Shown: positions 48,034 to 58,495 of the stretch, in pieces
Numbering within the stretch: the stretch's first letter is position 1
Layout of the letters: every line of letters begins with the position of its first letter
Assembly (NCBI GenBank): GCA_000227505.4
Contig: AGIF02000001.1
Coordinates: 1,632,035-1,696,034, forward strand
Direction: 5' to 3'
Length of the DNA stretch: 64,000 nucleotides
DNA from: a gamma proteobacterium HIMB55
GTDB lineage: Bacteria > Pseudomonadota > Gammaproteobacteria > Pseudomonadales > Halieaceae
Translations under genes and position numbers: made by a program
The notes under the pieces: model-generated
What the model was told of the DNA's origin: nothing
Seen by the model: the letters and a program-made list of their open reading frames with translations, nothing else
Databases searched by the model: none

Positions 48034-48465
48034 TTAGCGGTCGGCACACAGGATCGTGGCTGAGGCCGCTGTTTGCCCATCTACTGAGGCACGCACATCA
48101 AACTTCCAGATACCGCGCTTCTCACTGACGATCGAGGCTTCGAGCTTGACACAGTCGCCTGGTACACATGGCCGCTTGAAACGCAGTTTATCAGTGCCGA
48201 CCAAGTAATAGATCGAACCATCTTCAGGGGTTTTTCCCATAGTCACGAAACCAAGTATTCCAGCGGCCTGTGCCATCGCCTCAACCAGAAGCACCCCAGG
48301 AAATACCGGGTTACCCGGGAAGTGGCCGTCGAAATAAGGCTCGTTAATACTCAAGTTCTTGTAAGCCTCGATAGATACACCAGGCTCCAGCGCTACCACT
48401 CGATCTACAAATAGAAAGGGATAACGGTGAGGTAAGTGCTTTCTAATCCCCTCAATGTCCATCAT
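48034..48465 (-). CDS. fabZ: (3R)-hydroxyacyl-ACP dehydratase FabZ
   Basis: 143 residues from the ATG at 48463-48465, preceded by [19 protein letters not shown], then [27 protein letters not shown] contains the catalytic His-Glu set (H in GHFPG, E in VEAMAQ). Typical of FabZ in the lpxD-fabZ-lpxA-lpxB order. An open frame extends back to 48570 but overlaps lpxD and has no start signal. Confidence 0.97.
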   Translation of the reverse strand: MMDIEGIRKHLPHRYPFLFVDRVVALEPGVSIEAYKNLSINEPYFDGHFPGNPVFPGVLLVEAMAQAAGILGFVTMGKTPEDGSIYYLVGTDKLRFKRPCVPGDCVKLEASIVSEKRGIWKFDVRASVDGQTAASATILCADR

Positions 48466-48478
48466 ATCTTGCTCTTCC

Positions 48479-49510
48479 CTATTGGGTTTTACCGTCCTTT
48501 TCCGGCAATAACTTTTCAAGCGCCTCGATTCGCTTTGCCATATCCGACAATTTCTCGTAGCGCGCTGCATTGCGAGCCCAGTCTCGGACAGGCATTAATG
48601 AGGTGCCCGACGCGTAGTGGCCCGCTTCATGTACGTCCCTGGATACTCGCCCTTGCCCCCCGATGTGAACGTCGTCGGCAATTTTTAAATGCCCGGCGAA
48701 ACCCGCTTGGCCTCCAACCGTGCATCGCTCGCCCAGCTCGGTCCCACCCGCAAAGCCCACTTGCCCCGCAATTGCTGATCTTTGGCCAACCTTTACCCCG
48801 TGGGCAATATGGACCAAGTTATCAATAATCACATCGTCGGCAATGTGTGTATCTTCAAGCGCGCCTCGGTCAATGGCACACCCAGCACCAATTTCCACTC
48901 GATCACCGATGGTGACGCTGCCTAGCTGAAGAATTTTCTCCCATCCGGCGCTTGTCGGTGCAAAACCAAACCCATCTGAGCCGACAACCGTGTTTGCATG
49001 TATGAGACAGTCTTTGCCGACTACGACATCGTGGTATATCGCCACACCCGCGCGCAATTGCGTGCCTGACCCAATTTTCGCTCGATCACCTACCCAAACG
49101 TTTGGGCCCACCCATGTGTTGTCGCCGATGCTAGCGCCCTCTGCAATCACTGCACCAGCATCGACTGTCACATTAGCGCCAAGCTGGGCTGACTCTGCGA
49201 TAACAGCGCTGCTATCTACTCGCCCAGTCGAAGCAGGTCGATTATCAAAAAGCCGAGTAGCGCGCGCGAAATCTGCGTAGGGGTCATCGCTAAAAAGAAC
49301 TGCACCAGAAAATTCCCCCGCCCAAGCGTCGGGGCAGATAACGGCTGTCGCCTTAGAGGCCACCAAAGATTTAGCGAATTTCTTTTGTGCGATAAAGGAG
49401 AGATCGCCCACCCCTGCTTGAGAGATGGGCGCTAAGCGATCCAACGTCAATGATGGGTCACCTCGGAAGGCTAGACCCAGCGCCTCGGCTGCATCGCCCA
49501 GAGTCGGCAT
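48479..49510 (-). CDS. lpxD: UDP-3-O-acylglucosamine N-acyltransferase LpxD
   Basis: 343 residues, third step of lipid A synthesis. An N-terminal UDP-GlcNAc-like binding domain ([19 protein letters not shown]) precedes a long hexapeptide-repeat beta-helix ([20 protein letters not shown] and similar), with the catalytic His in [13 protein letters not shown], and a short C-terminal helix. Starts two bases after the Skp stop. Confidence 0.96.
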   Translation of the reverse strand: MPTLGDAAEALGLAFRGDPSLTLDRLAPISQAGVGDLSFIAQKKFAKSLVASKATAVICPDAWAGEFSGAVLFSDDPYADFARATRLFDNRPASTGRVDSSAVIAESAQLGANVTVDAGAVIAEGASIGDNTWVGPNVWVGDRAKIGSGTQLRAGVAIYHDVVVGKDCLIHANTVVGSDGFGFAPTSAGWEKILQLGSVTIGDRVEIGAGCAIDRGALEDTHIADDVIIDNLVHIAHGVKVGQRSAIAGQVGFAGGTELGERCTVGGQAGFAGHLKIADDVHIGGQGRVSRDVHEAGHYASGTSLMPVRDWARNAARYEKLSDMAKRIEALEKLLPEKDGKTQ

Positions 49511-49511
49511 A

Positions 49512-50024
49512 TTACTCTTGTGGCAACTGGTTGAGCTTGTCAGTTACTTTCGCCGTGATGTTGTAGCCGAGATCAGCGTGAATCACTGACTGCGCTTGAA
49601 GCAGAAGACCGATCTGATCTGTCTCGATAACTTCGCCTAATACTTGGCGAGCGGCGGGCACTAGCTCTTGGAAAACACGCTGAGCGTTCTGCTGCTGCAA
49701 CGACTGGAGTTTCTTGGCTACATATTCAAGGTCAGCGTTCTTGCTCGCCATTTTCTGGCGTGCTGCAACTTGATCATCATCGCTCATCGCAGCCTGATCG
49801 CGCTGAAAATCCTGAACTAATTTATCGAGTTCAGCTTTTAAGTTATCGAACTCGGCCTTGTCCTCTGCAAATGCTTCACCGGCCTCAAAATCACGCAACC
49901 GCTGCTGCGCGTAGTCGGTCTGCAAAATTGCCTCCTCCAAATTCACAACAGCAATCCGACCTTGAGCGTGTGCTACGGTCGATGCAACCAACAGTGCCAA
50001 TACGGCGACGAAGCGGAACAACAT
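49512..50024 (-). CDS. skp: OmpH/Skp periplasmic chaperone
   Basis: 170 residues: signal peptide LFRFVAVLALLVASTVAHAQ (cleavage after AHA), then GRIAVVNLEEAILQTDYAQQ, a long coiled-coil arm (KAELDKLVQDFQRDQAAMSD) and the beta-strand VLGEVIETDQIGLLLQ. It holds outer-membrane proteins in transit to BamA, its upstream neighbour. Typical Skp size. Confidence 0.94.
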   Translation of the reverse strand: MLFRFVAVLALLVASTVAHAQGRIAVVNLEEAILQTDYAQQRLRDFEAGEAFAEDKAEFDNLKAELDKLVQDFQRDQAAMSDDDQVAARQKMASKNADLEYVAKKLQSLQQQNAQRVFQELVPAARQVLGEVIETDQIGLLLQAQSVIHADLGYNITAKVTDKLNQLPQE

Positions 50025-50048
50025 TTGGGTTAACCTCCTGGTTAGTTA

Positions 50049-52721
50049 TTAGAATCCACGCCCCAGCGTGAACTGGAATACCTCTGTACGGTCAGTGTCG
50101 CTAGCATTGAGCGGCTTAGCAAGTGCAAATGTCAGAGGCCCGAAGCCGCTTAACCATGTCACACCTATACCAACCGAGTAGCGCAACTCGTTGGCGTCCA
50201 CACCAAAGCAGTTGAGCTGGTTTTGCCGGCAATTTGTATTGAACACATTGCCTGCGTCTAAGAAGAACGCGGATCTTATAGAACTACGATCCTTGACGAA
50301 AGGCATCGGGAAAAGAACCTCTGCCGAACCCTCTATCACCACGTTGCCACCAAATGGGTCAGCACGGCGGCGGCCTGTAAAGACCTGCTGAGTTTCGATA
50401 CGCCCTGTTTCAGGATTGACGATATAACCGAAGCCAAGACCATCAGGTCCGCCAATTTCGGTCGGCAAACCCTCTTCATCAACACCCGTGGTCGCAAGAC
50501 CTGTTTGGTAGAGAATAGGTGGCGTACTTCGGGGGCCCAAAGTGTTTGCCTCGAACCCTCGCACACTGCCGAAGCCACCGGAGAAGAAGTGCTCGTAAAA
50601 TGGTAGCTCGGTTGTATCGCCGTAGCCGTCACCATAGCCGACCTCTCCGCGCAGGTGGAAAGTGAACTCACCGTAAATTGGCACATACATCTCACCACGG
50701 TAATTCACCTTGAAAAACTCAAGATCAGAACCTGGCATCGATAACTGCGCCGACAGTGAATTTGATACGCCGCGCGTTGCGAGCTGACCTCGGTTCAGTG
50801 TCGACTGAATCCAGGAGCCCGTGATCGACCAGTTAGTAAACCGTGTGCCGTTCTGATCCAAGAAGCCGTCATTATTGAGGTTTACAAATGCCTCTGGCGG
50901 CAGGTCAGTAATCGGGAACAGTTCCTCAGGCCCCGAGAAAGTACCGTCTGGCTGACGCGTAGACACGTAATACTGTTCGATACCTTCGATCAATCTAGGG
51001 CTGGTACGAATCTCCTGTACGGCAAATCGGCCAGACGTGATATCGGTGTCGGTAATACCCACATTAAAGCCCAAGCGCTGCGTCTCGCTAATTGGGTATC
51101 CAAATGACATGGTCGCACCCACGGTATTCGTCGTATAGCTAGCGACGTTGATTTCCGAGAGATCAGACTTCCTGTAAAAGAGGCTGAAGCCGCGACTCAC
51201 ACCGTCTTCGGTGAAGTAGGGGTTGTTGTAGTTGATACTCGCGACACTTTGCCATCGAGATGAGTTCAAATTGAGACCAACCTGTCGTCCGGTACCCAAG
51301 AAGTTGTTCTGCTGAAGGTTGAGGCCCACGATAAGCCCCGCGAACTGAGAATAACCGAGGCTTCCACCAATAGATCCAAAGCTCTGTTCCTCGACAGAGA
51401 AATCGATGTCGACAAGGTCGTCGTAACCCGGCAGCTCTACCGTCTCCACCTCGGCAGAACTGAAGAAACCAAGTCGCTGAAGACGAATGCGCGACTGCTC
51501 GATCGCCGCAGCGGAAGCGGGTGCCGCTTCCATCTGTCGCATCTCACGTCGTAGCACCTCGTCGGCAGTTCGTGAATTACCTTTAAAGTTGATACGTCGA
51601 ACGTAGGTTCGCCTGCCCGGATCGATAAAGAATTTGATCGCAACCTCGGCCTCACCCTCGCCTTCGACCACCTCGGGTATGCCTGTAACCTTTGCAAAGT
51701 TATAGCCCTCGTTACCCAGTCTTCGCGTGAGGTATTCCTCGGTGCTCGTCACGAGCTGCTGGGAGAAGATTTGACCAGGACCTACCAAAAGGAATCGCGA
51801 TAGGTCCTCTTCTGGCAGGACTAGATCTCCTGAAAGATCGACATCGGTAACTGTGAACAGATCACCTTCAGAGACATTAGCCGTGATGTATACAGAGTCC
51901 TTAGTGGGCGATACGGCCACCTGTGTCGACTCAATTTCAAACTGCAAATAACCTCGGTCTTGGTAGTAACTGGTCAGTGTTTCTAAGTCTGACTCGAGTT
52001 TTTCCTTGCTGTATTTATCTGCGCTTGAGAAAAACGAGAACATGCCACCCAGCTGCAATTCGAAAAGCTCGAGAAGCGTCTCGTCATTAAAGACTTCATT
52101 GCCAACGATATTGATGTGCTTGATCTTCGAAACCGTACCCTCGTCGATCTCAATAGCGATCGACACGCGATTTCTGGGTTCTGGTATGACTTCGGTATCG
52201 ATCGAAGAGTCGTAGCGACCCTGAATAACGTACTGTCTGCGCAATTCGCCTTGCATGCCCTCGAGAGTTGAGCGCTGGAAAACCTGCCCCACAGCAAGTC
52301 CAGCGCCCTTCAGTCCATCGAGAAGCGCTTCGGTCTCGATGGCTTTGTTACCCTCAATCGTGATTTCGCTGATACTGGGTCGCTCGGCGACGGTGAGAAC
52401 GAGCACGTTGCCGTCACGTCCCACCGAAATGTCATCAAAATTGCCCGTGTAAAAAAGGTTGCGCGAGATGCTTCGAATAGCGAGTTCGTCGACCACGTCG
52501 CCAACGCTGACTGGCAATGCCGCAAACACACTACCAGGGGCAATACGCTGCAAACCCTCAACCCGAATGTCCGCCACAACGAACGGTTCTGTTTGTGCAT
52601 AAGCGCCTGGCACAATACCGCCAACGAAGCTCGCACTAAACACGGCCAATACGGCGGCAACTCTGATGTTAATGAACCGACAGCGAATCCGATCGCTTAT
52701 TTTTTTGAGGACTAATTTCAC
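50049..52721 (-). CDS. bamA: Outer-membrane assembly factor BamA
   Basis: 890 residues, about 80 more than E. coli. Signal peptide ends at AYAQ (about residue 43). Five POTRA domains (VADIRVEGLQRIAPGSVF, SEITIEGNKAIETEALLDG and others) precede a 16-stranded barrel with C-terminal FQFTLGRGF. The VRGF motif (720-723, extracellular loop 6) is followed by a loop of about 60 residues before GGN, somewhat longer than in E. coli; other loops are also long and there are two Cys in a late loop (NTNCRQNQLNC). Inserts and folds outer-membrane proteins. Confidence 0.97.
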   Translation of the reverse strand: MKLVLKKISDRIRCRFINIRVAAVLAVFSASFVGGIVPGAYAQTEPFVVADIRVEGLQRIAPGSVFAALPVSVGDVVDELAIRSISRNLFYTGNFDDISVGRDGNVLVLTVAERPSISEITIEGNKAIETEALLDGLKGAGLAVGQVFQRSTLEGMQGELRRQYVIQGRYDSSIDTEVIPEPRNRVSIAIEIDEGTVSKIKHINIVGNEVFNDETLLELFELQLGGMFSFFSSADKYSKEKLESDLETLTSYYQDRGYLQFEIESTQVAVSPTKDSVYITANVSEGDLFTVTDVDLSGDLVLPEEDLSRFLLVGPGQIFSQQLVTSTEEYLTRRLGNEGYNFAKVTGIPEVVEGEGEAEVAIKFFIDPGRRTYVRRINFKGNSRTADEVLRREMRQMEAAPASAAAIEQSRIRLQRLGFFSSAEVETVELPGYDDLVDIDFSVEEQSFGSIGGSLGYSQFAGLIVGLNLQQNNFLGTGRQVGLNLNSSRWQSVASINYNNPYFTEDGVSRGFSLFYRKSDLSEINVASYTTNTVGATMSFGYPISETQRLGFNVGITDTDITSGRFAVQEIRTSPRLIEGIEQYYVSTRQPDGTFSGPEELFPITDLPPEAFVNLNNDGFLDQNGTRFTNWSITGSWIQSTLNRGQLATRGVSNSLSAQLSMPGSDLEFFKVNYRGEMYVPIYGEFTFHLRGEVGYGDGYGDTTELPFYEHFFSGGFGSVRGFEANTLGPRSTPPILYQTGLATTGVDEEGLPTEIGGPDGLGFGYIVNPETGRIETQQVFTGRRRADPFGGNVVIEGSAEVLFPMPFVKDRSSIRSAFFLDAGNVFNTNCRQNQLNCFGVDANELRYSVGIGVTWLSGFGPLTFALAKPLNASDTDRTEVFQFTLGRGF

Positions 52722-52771
52722 GTCTTTTATCTTTGCTTACATTAGGTTGCCGATGAGCGCGCGGGAGTATC

Positions 52772-54118
52772 TCACAGTCGAGCCACATCGTTATAGATGG
52801 CGAACATCATTAGTGTGAAAACTGCTACTAAACCGACCTGAAAACTCACCATCTGAACCTGTTCAGGCACTGGTCTACCCAAAATACCCTCGAGTGCGTG
52901 GAAAACAATGTGGCCCCCGTCGAGAACGGGTATCGGCAGTAAATTGATCGCTCCAAGCGAAATGGACAGTAGCGCGAGAAATGAAAGCCAAGTAGTAAAA
53001 CCACTCTCAGCTGTGCTCGCCGCGACCTGCGCAATAGAGATGGGACCAGACAGGTTCTTAGTTGAGATAAGCCCCTGCACCATTTTCCACATTGACTCAA
53101 ACGTAAAAACAGTCAGCGAATACGTTCGTTCGACAGCAGCGGTTAATGCTTCCAAGGGGCCGCGGCTCTGTCGGCGGATCCGACTCTCTGGGATCTCAGG
53201 GACAGCAACGCCCATACCCACAGTACCGATTGAATCGCGATTCTCTGGCATCACACTTAATGCTACCTGACCACCCGATCGGCTAACCACGACGTCGAAT
53301 CGCTCGTCTGGGCGCGCTCGCACAAAATCAACCCACTGCGTCCATTGATCAATCCGCTCTCCAGCAGCCTCGATAATGACGTCTCCCACCTGAAACCCTG
53401 CTTGGGTCGCGGCACCATCCTCGGATAAAGAACCAACCTCGGGCTTCACGGGCAGAACTCCAAGTGTTAGCCCGAGTGCTCCGACGGGGTCTGGCGCTTC
53501 TTCAGTGCCGAGCCAAGTAGTAATGGGCAGCGAATATCGTTGATTAATGTCACTGAGCGCGTTACCAACGGTTAACTCGATCCGACCCGAGTCGCCCAAG
53601 CGCTTGAGTAACTCAAACCTGACAGCTGAGACCGTCTTCGTCGATTCGCCATCGACAGCGATAATTTCCTGTCCGACGACCAAGCCACTTTGCTCAGCAA
53701 TAGAGCCCTCGGAGACGGCTTCAACAACGGGTGCCAAACCAGTTTCACCGCGCAAAAAGAGCCCAAACAGCACGAGAATCGCCAACAAAAAATTCGCCGC
53801 AGGCCCTGCCGCCACGATGGCGAGTTTGTTTCTAACGGGCTGAGCGTTGAAGGATTCAAAACGGTTGGCATTGGTAACAACAACCTCGTTATCGCGCTCA
53901 TCGAGCATCTTTACGTAGCCACCAAGAGGGATGGCACAAAGCGCAAATTCAGTCCCGTCTTTTCCCTCCCACTTTGCGAGTGGACGCCCGAAGCCAATCG
54001 CAAACCGGAGCACCCGAACACCGCATCGCCGCGCAACCCAGTAATGGCCATACTCGTGGATAGTCACAAGGACACCTAGGGTCACCAAGGCCATGAGGAT
54101 AGAGAATAAAATTTGCAT
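52772..54118 (-). CDS. rseP: Site-2 protease RseP
   Basis: 448-residue inner-membrane zinc protease that cuts RseA to release sigma-E. HEYGH at 21-25 is the zinc site; two PDZ domains lie between (LVVGQEIIAVDGEST and FQVGDVIIEAAGERI); LLPIPVLDGGHIVF near the C-terminus supplies the third metal ligand (D in LDGGH). Located between dxr and bamA, as in most proteobacteria. Confidence 0.97.
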   Translation of the reverse strand: MQILFSILMALVTLGVLVTIHEYGHYWVARRCGVRVLRFAIGFGRPLAKWEGKDGTEFALCAIPLGGYVKMLDERDNEVVVTNANRFESFNAQPVRNKLAIVAAGPAANFLLAILVLFGLFLRGETGLAPVVEAVSEGSIAEQSGLVVGQEIIAVDGESTKTVSAVRFELLKRLGDSGRIELTVGNALSDINQRYSLPITTWLGTEEAPDPVGALGLTLGVLPVKPEVGSLSEDGAATQAGFQVGDVIIEAAGERIDQWTQWVDFVRARPDERFDVVVSRSGGQVALSVMPENRDSIGTVGMGVAVPEIPESRIRRQSRGPLEALTAAVERTYSLTVFTFESMWKMVQGLISTKNLSGPISIAQVAASTAESGFTTWLSFLALLSISLGAINLLPIPVLDGGHIVFHALEGILGRPVPEQVQMVSFQVGLVAVFTLMMFAIYNDVARL

Positions 54119-54131
54119 GCTTTTGTGGTTA

Positions 54132-55310
54132 TTACCCGAGCGAAATATCTGAAATGAATGCAGCCGCAGCTTCTCGCGCCGACCGATCTAAGGCTTGGAC
54201 CTCAAGTAGCGTATTTGGTTCCGCCAAACTGATCGCTCCGAGTGTCGTCTCTATCGTCCTATCGATATCGGTAAATCTAATCGCCTCGGACAAGAACGCA
54301 TCGACCGCGATTTCATTTGCGGCACTGAAGGCACACATACCACCAGGGATGTTTATAGCCTCATAAGCGAGACGCAAACACGGAAACGCATCAAGATCCG
54401 GTGACTCAAAGTCCAGTCGACCCGTTCTTACTAAGTCCAAGACATCGACACCCGCTTCCACGCGATCGGGCCATGACAGACTGTAAGCAATCGGCGTTCG
54501 CATATCGGGTTGACCAAGCTGCGCTAGAACTGAGCCATCTACGTATCTGATCAGCGAATGGATAATCGATTGTGGGTGAACCACCACCTCGATCTGAGAC
54601 GGTTTTCGATCAAACAACCAGCACGCTTCAGCCAGCTCGAGCCCCTTGTTGACGAGCGATGCAGAGTCGACAGAGATCTTTCGACCCATCGACCAGTTTG
54701 GATGCGCGCAGGCCTGATCAGGCGTCACATTGTGTAGCGACTCTCGCGACCGCCCCCTAAAAGGCCCACCCGATGCGGTAAGTAATATTTTTTCGACCCG
54801 CTCCATTTGTGGTTTAGCTTGTTCGTCGCTCGGTAAGCACTGAAACATCGCATTGTGCTCACTATCGACGGGTAGAAGTAAGGCGCCACCCTCGCGGACG
54901 GCGTTCATGAATAGACCACCCGCGCTCACCAGCGCTTCTTTATTGGCGAGCAACAGCCTTTTACCCGCTTTCGCTGCCGCCAGCGCAGCGGACAGTCCGG
55001 CAAATCCAACGATAGCAGCCATCACCGTATCAATCTCGTCGCTCTGCGCAAAATCGACCATGGGTTGATCGCCTGCATGAACGAGCGTGTCTACCCTTCC
55101 CTTCAAACGAATCTCTAGTTCGGCAGCCGCGTCATCAGAGAACATCACTGCATGTGCAGGCTTGTGCTCAAGGCAAAGCGCCTCCATCTGATCGACCGAG
55201 CGATTTGCCGCGAGGACCTGCGCTCGATATTTATCAGGATGTCTGCCTATGACATCGAGCGTACTGAGCCCAATCGACCCTGTAGCACCGAGCACCATGA
55301 CACGTTGCAT
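54132..55310 (-). CDS. dxr: 1-deoxy-D-xylulose-5-phosphate reductoisomerase
   Basis: 392 residues. VLGATGSIGLSTLDVIGRH is the NADPH-binding motif, LLLANKEALVSAGGL and LLPVDSEHNAMFQCL hold catalytic residues, and the SGGPFRG loop closes over the substrate. Makes MEP in the isoprenoid pathway, which supplies undecaprenyl diphosphate made by the neighbouring uppS. Overlaps cdsA by one base. Confidence 0.97.
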   Translation of the reverse strand: MQRVMVLGATGSIGLSTLDVIGRHPDKYRAQVLAANRSVDQMEALCLEHKPAHAVMFSDDAAAELEIRLKGRVDTLVHAGDQPMVDFAQSDEIDTVMAAIVGFAGLSAALAAAKAGKRLLLANKEALVSAGGLFMNAVREGGALLLPVDSEHNAMFQCLPSDEQAKPQMERVEKILLTASGGPFRGRSRESLHNVTPDQACAHPNWSMGRKISVDSASLVNKGLELAEACWLFDRKPSQIEVVVHPQSIIHSLIRYVDGSVLAQLGQPDMRTPIAYSLSWPDRVEAGVDVLDLVRTGRLDFESPDLDAFPCLRLAYEAINIPGGMCAFSAANEIAVDAFLSEAIRFTDIDRTIETTLGAISLAEPNTLLEVQALDRSAREAAAAFISDISLG

Positions 55311-56149
55311 CAGGCGTAACCCACCAATATCAGCGAAAGCGCAAAAAACGGAGCCGCACCGCAGATAGAATCCAGACGATCGAGAAGCCCGCCATGACCT
55401 GGCAACAAGGTGCCGGAGTCTTTACACCCACTCTCGCGCTTAAACATGCTGATAGTGAGGTCACCCAGCACTGAAGCACCGCAGCAGAAAATGCCGATTA
55501 AAAAGATTTCGACAGGATGAATATGGGCATATTCAGGCGGTAAAAGCCACCAGACCAGAGCGGCAAGCCCTAATACAACAAGTAGGCCGCCCCAGAACCC
55601 TTCTATAGTTTTCTTGGGACTCACGTCAGGCGCTAATGGATTTCGCCCCAGGGTGCTGCCAACGAAATAGGCGCCGACGTCGGACGCAGCAACGATAATG
55701 ATAAACAAGGTGGTCAGCACCCAGCCATTAGGCAAACCCACCATATAAGACAGCGATAACCAGCCAGCCCCCAAAACAAACAACCCAATCAACGCGCGAG
55801 TCACTGACGCTCGCCAGAGAAATGACAGCTTGGGATAACTATCGACAAGCAACGCATTGGCTAGCCATGCAAAACAAGCAACGCCTAATACAGGCCTAAT
55901 AGCCGTCGAGCTCGAGATCAGATCCTGGTGGTAGGTCAAAATGAATCCACCGCATAGGCCGACGAATACCAGAGAGAACACCATTCGCACCCAGCGCGTA
56001 TCCCACCCTGCCAAACCGGCCCACTCCCAAGCACCCGCAGCAAACACAACAGCAACTAGGACAGACATGGCAAGCGGAGGCAGCTGCGTCACTGCCACGA
56101 GAAAAACTGCCAGCATTATGAGTGCCGTATAGATACGCTTAACTAACAC
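55310..56149 (-). CDS. cdsA: Phosphatidate cytidylyltransferase CdsA
   Basis: 279-residue polytopic membrane enzyme making CDP-diacylglycerol. The CdsA signature is SPKKTIEGFWGG and, near the C-terminus, SMFKRESGCKDSGTLLPGHGGLLDRLDS. GTG start at 56147-56149 overlaps the uppS stop (TAGTG). Between uppS and dxr, standard order. Confidence 0.97.
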   Translation of the reverse strand: MLVKRIYTALIMLAVFLVAVTQLPPLAMSVLVAVVFAAGAWEWAGLAGWDTRWVRMVFSLVFVGLCGGFILTYHQDLISSSTAIRPVLGVACFAWLANALLVDSYPKLSFLWRASVTRALIGLFVLGAGWLSLSYMVGLPNGWVLTTLFIIIVAASDVGAYFVGSTLGRNPLAPDVSPKKTIEGFWGGLLVVLGLAALVWWLLPPEYAHIHPVEIFLIGIFCCGASVLGDLTISMFKRESGCKDSGTLLPGHGGLLDRLDSICGAAPFFALSLILVGYA

Positions 56150-56889
56150 TAGACACTCTCCCCCGCTGGCCGTGCACCGTATCGACGGTCTCTGCCGCGA
56201 AAGTGCTCAATAGCCACGTCTAGTTCTTCAACGTTAAAGTCCGGCCAGAGCGTATCAGTGAACCAAAGTTCAGCATAGGCAAAGTGCCATAAGAGAAAGT
56301 TGGAAAGCCGCCATTCACCACCTGTACGAATACAAAGATCAGGTGCTGGCTTGTCAGCAAGTGACATTCGTGAGCTGAGCATATTCTCATCGATATCGTC
56401 TGCAGAGAGGAGGCCTGCCGCGACATCTCGGGCTAGCGAGGATGCAGCTGCGCTCAAGTCCCATCTGCCGCCATAATCAAGCGCCAAAACCAGAGTGGAC
56501 TCGGTGTTGTGACTTGTTGCTCGCTCTGAGTCTTCGAGCAGCTTCGCAATTCGAGGACTCAAACGGTCTCGTCGACCGATAAATTGAACACGGACACCGT
56601 CAGCGGCGAGCTCTTTAATTTCTCGTCGCAGGTAGCGTGAAAGTAGCGCCATTAGTGCACGAACTTCAGCCTCTGGTCGCTGCCAATTCTCGCTCGAAAA
56701 CGCGAAGAGCGTTAGCGTTTTAATGCCACGATCGCGGCAGGCGTACATAAGTGGTTTAACAACATCAGCCCCAGCTCGATGGCCTATCGGCCCGGGAACG
56801 CCACGTTTTTTTGCCCAGCGATTATTGCCATCCATGATGATGGCAATGTGCTCGGGGACAGCCCCTGTGGTGCTGGCAGGAAGATTCAC
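56149..56889 (-). CDS. uppS: Undecaprenyl diphosphate synthase UppS
   Basis: 246 residues, cis-prenyltransferase. IAIIMDGNNRWAKKRGVPG (catalytic D20), GHRAGADVV, TLFAFSSENWQRP and the C-terminal DLCIRTGGEWRLSNFLLW with FTDTLWPDF are diagnostic. Supplies the carrier lipid for peptidoglycan and LPS. Confidence 0.98.
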   Translation of the reverse strand: MNLPASTTGAVPEHIAIIMDGNNRWAKKRGVPGPIGHRAGADVVKPLMYACRDRGIKTLTLFAFSSENWQRPEAEVRALMALLSRYLRREIKELAADGVRVQFIGRRDRLSPRIAKLLEDSERATSHNTESTLVLALDYGGRWDLSAAASSLARDVAAGLLSADDIDENMLSSRMSLADKPAPDLCIRTGGEWRLSNFLLWHFAYAELWFTDTLWPDFNVEELDVAIEHFRGRDRRYGARPAGESV

Positions 56890-56907
56890 CGCGCCATCAA
56901 CTCGCTA

Positions 56908-57465
56908 TCAAATTTCCATCAAGTCGGCTTCTTTGACACCAAGAGCCGCGTCGACCTTGGCGACAAACGCATCGGTAAGCTTTTGAATCTGATCTTGGCC
57001 TCGGCGTTCCTCGTCCTCTGAAATCTCTTTTTCTTTCACAAGATCTTTCAACATGCCATTTGCATCACGCCGTGCATTTCGAATAGAAACACGTGCAGAC
57101 TCAGCCTCAGCGCGGGCCTGTTTGATATACCCCTTACGCGTTTCTTCTGTAAGCATCGGCATTGGGATTCGGATTACATCGCCCGCCGTTGAAGGATTCA
57201 AACCCAGATCACTCTTCATGATCGCTTTTTCAACGTCTGGGGTTATCGATTTGTCAAACACGCTCACCGCCAGTGTTCTCGCATCTTCTACATTGATGCT
57301 TGCCATCTGCTTGAGCGGTGTTTCCGCTCCGTAGTAATCAATTCGTATACCGTCGAGGATACTGGGGTGGGCGCGACCCGTGCGGATCTTATTAAAGTTC
57401 TGCCCCAAGGCCTCGAGCGACTTTTCCATACGCTCTTCAGCATCGCTCTGTATATCGTCAATCAT
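56908..57465 (-). CDS. frr: Ribosome recycling factor
   Basis: 185 residues. [20 protein letters not shown] is the classic RRF segment, and [21 protein letters not shown] is the second hallmark; the [18 protein letters not shown] helix ends it. Splits post-termination ribosomes with EF-G. Follows pyrH, as in E. coli. Confidence 0.98.
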   Translation of the reverse strand: MIDDIQSDAEERMEKSLEALGQNFNKIRTGRAHPSILDGIRIDYYGAETPLKQMASINVEDARTLAVSVFDKSITPDVEKAIMKSDLGLNPSTAGDVIRIPMPMLTEETRKGYIKQARAEAESARVSIRNARRDANGMLKDLVKEKEISEDEERRGQDQIQKLTDAFVAKVDAALGVKEADLMEI

Positions 57466-57511
57466 GTATTCGATCTCCCCAGCAGTAGTGCGTTTAACTC
57501 TCTGGCTCCGC

Positions 57512-58228
57512 CTACTGAATCAGTGTCCCCTCAGAACCGCCTCGTACAATACTCAATAAAGCGCCTTTCATCGACATATTAAAGACACGTACCGGCATTT
57601 GATGGTCCCGGACCAAACATATCGCAGTGAGATCCATGACACCCAGCTTCTTGTCGAGCACCTCATCGTAGGTCAGTGACTCGTACTTGACCGCCGTTGC
57701 GTCTTTCATTGGGTCTGTATTGTAAACGCCGTCGACCTTGGTGGCCTTCAGGACAACGTCCGCCTCGACTTCGATACCGCGAAGGCAGGCCGAAGAATCT
57801 GTGGTGAAGAATGGATTGCCGGTTCCGGCTGAGAAAATCACCACGTCACCCTGTGACATGGCACGAATCGCCTTTCTTCGGTCGTAGTGATCAACAACGC
57901 CGCTCATGGGGATGGCTGACATTACCTGGGTGGCGATATTTGACCGTTCAAGCGCATCGCGAAGTGCCAATGCGTTCATGACAGTCGCTAGCATACCCAT
58001 GTGATCACCGGTTACGCGATCGAGTCCCGCTGACTGCAAAGCCGCGCCTCTGAAGAGGTTGCCACCACCGACCACTAAGCCGACTTGGACGCCAATACCA
58101 ACCAGTTGGCCAATTTCTAACGCCATTTGATCAAGCACCTTCGGGTCGATACCAAAGGATTCGTCGCCAGTAAGGGCCTCACCACTGAGTTTGAGTAAGA
58201 TGCGCTTGTAGACTTTTTCGGTTGCCAT
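57512..58228 (-). CDS. pyrH: Uridylate kinase
   Basis: 238 residues from the ATG at 58226-58228, with GGGAGA upstream. [42 protein letters not shown] and the [26 protein letters not shown] region mark bacterial UMP kinase. It makes UDP and is regulated by GTP and UTP. Between tsf and frr. Confidence 0.98.
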   Translation of the reverse strand: MATEKVYKRILLKLSGEALTGDESFGIDPKVLDQMALEIGQLVGIGVQVGLVVGGGNLFRGAALQSAGLDRVTGDHMGMLATVMNALALRDALERSNIATQVMSAIPMSGVVDHYDRRKAIRAMSQGDVVIFSAGTGNPFFTTDSSACLRGIEVEADVVLKATKVDGVYNTDPMKDATAVKYESLTYDEVLDKKLGVMDLTAICLVRDHQMPVRVFNMSMKGALLSIVRGGSEGTLIQ

Positions 58229-58393
58229 ACTTATCTCCCAGAGCTCGACCGCTATCATAGCAACAGCGATGCTTTTATTAACCCGCTAGCAACTACCAAC
58301 CTGTCATTACGAGCCAGCGGCCTTAGCTCGTTCTCAGCTACACGTTACTTCCAACAGTTTCAACGTCACTGAGCATCCAACACCTAGACCATA

Positions 58394-58421
58394 AAAAGGC
58401 AGGACATTTGAACCCGCCTTT
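58394..58421 (-). terminator. Terminator after tsf
   Basis: On the minus strand AAAGGCGGG ... TCCTGCCTTT forms a stem of about nine pairs (one G-U) with a short loop, followed by a T-run (TTTTTAT). It lies about 75 bases after the tsf stop and separates rpsB-tsf from pyrH. The 165 bases from it to the pyrH start presumably hold a pyrH promoter that I cannot pin down. Confidence 0.75.
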
Positions 58422-58495
58422 GTTGTTCTAAAGCCCCCAAGTCCCTGATCACTGTTTAACCAGCGACTTGGAGGTATTTCTGGTGTCTCGCGTTA

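Noticed and set aside
50049-52721. Extra extracellular loop in BamA as a novel domain
   Set aside because: E. coli BamA also has about 40 residues at the same place; 60 here is within expected loop variation.
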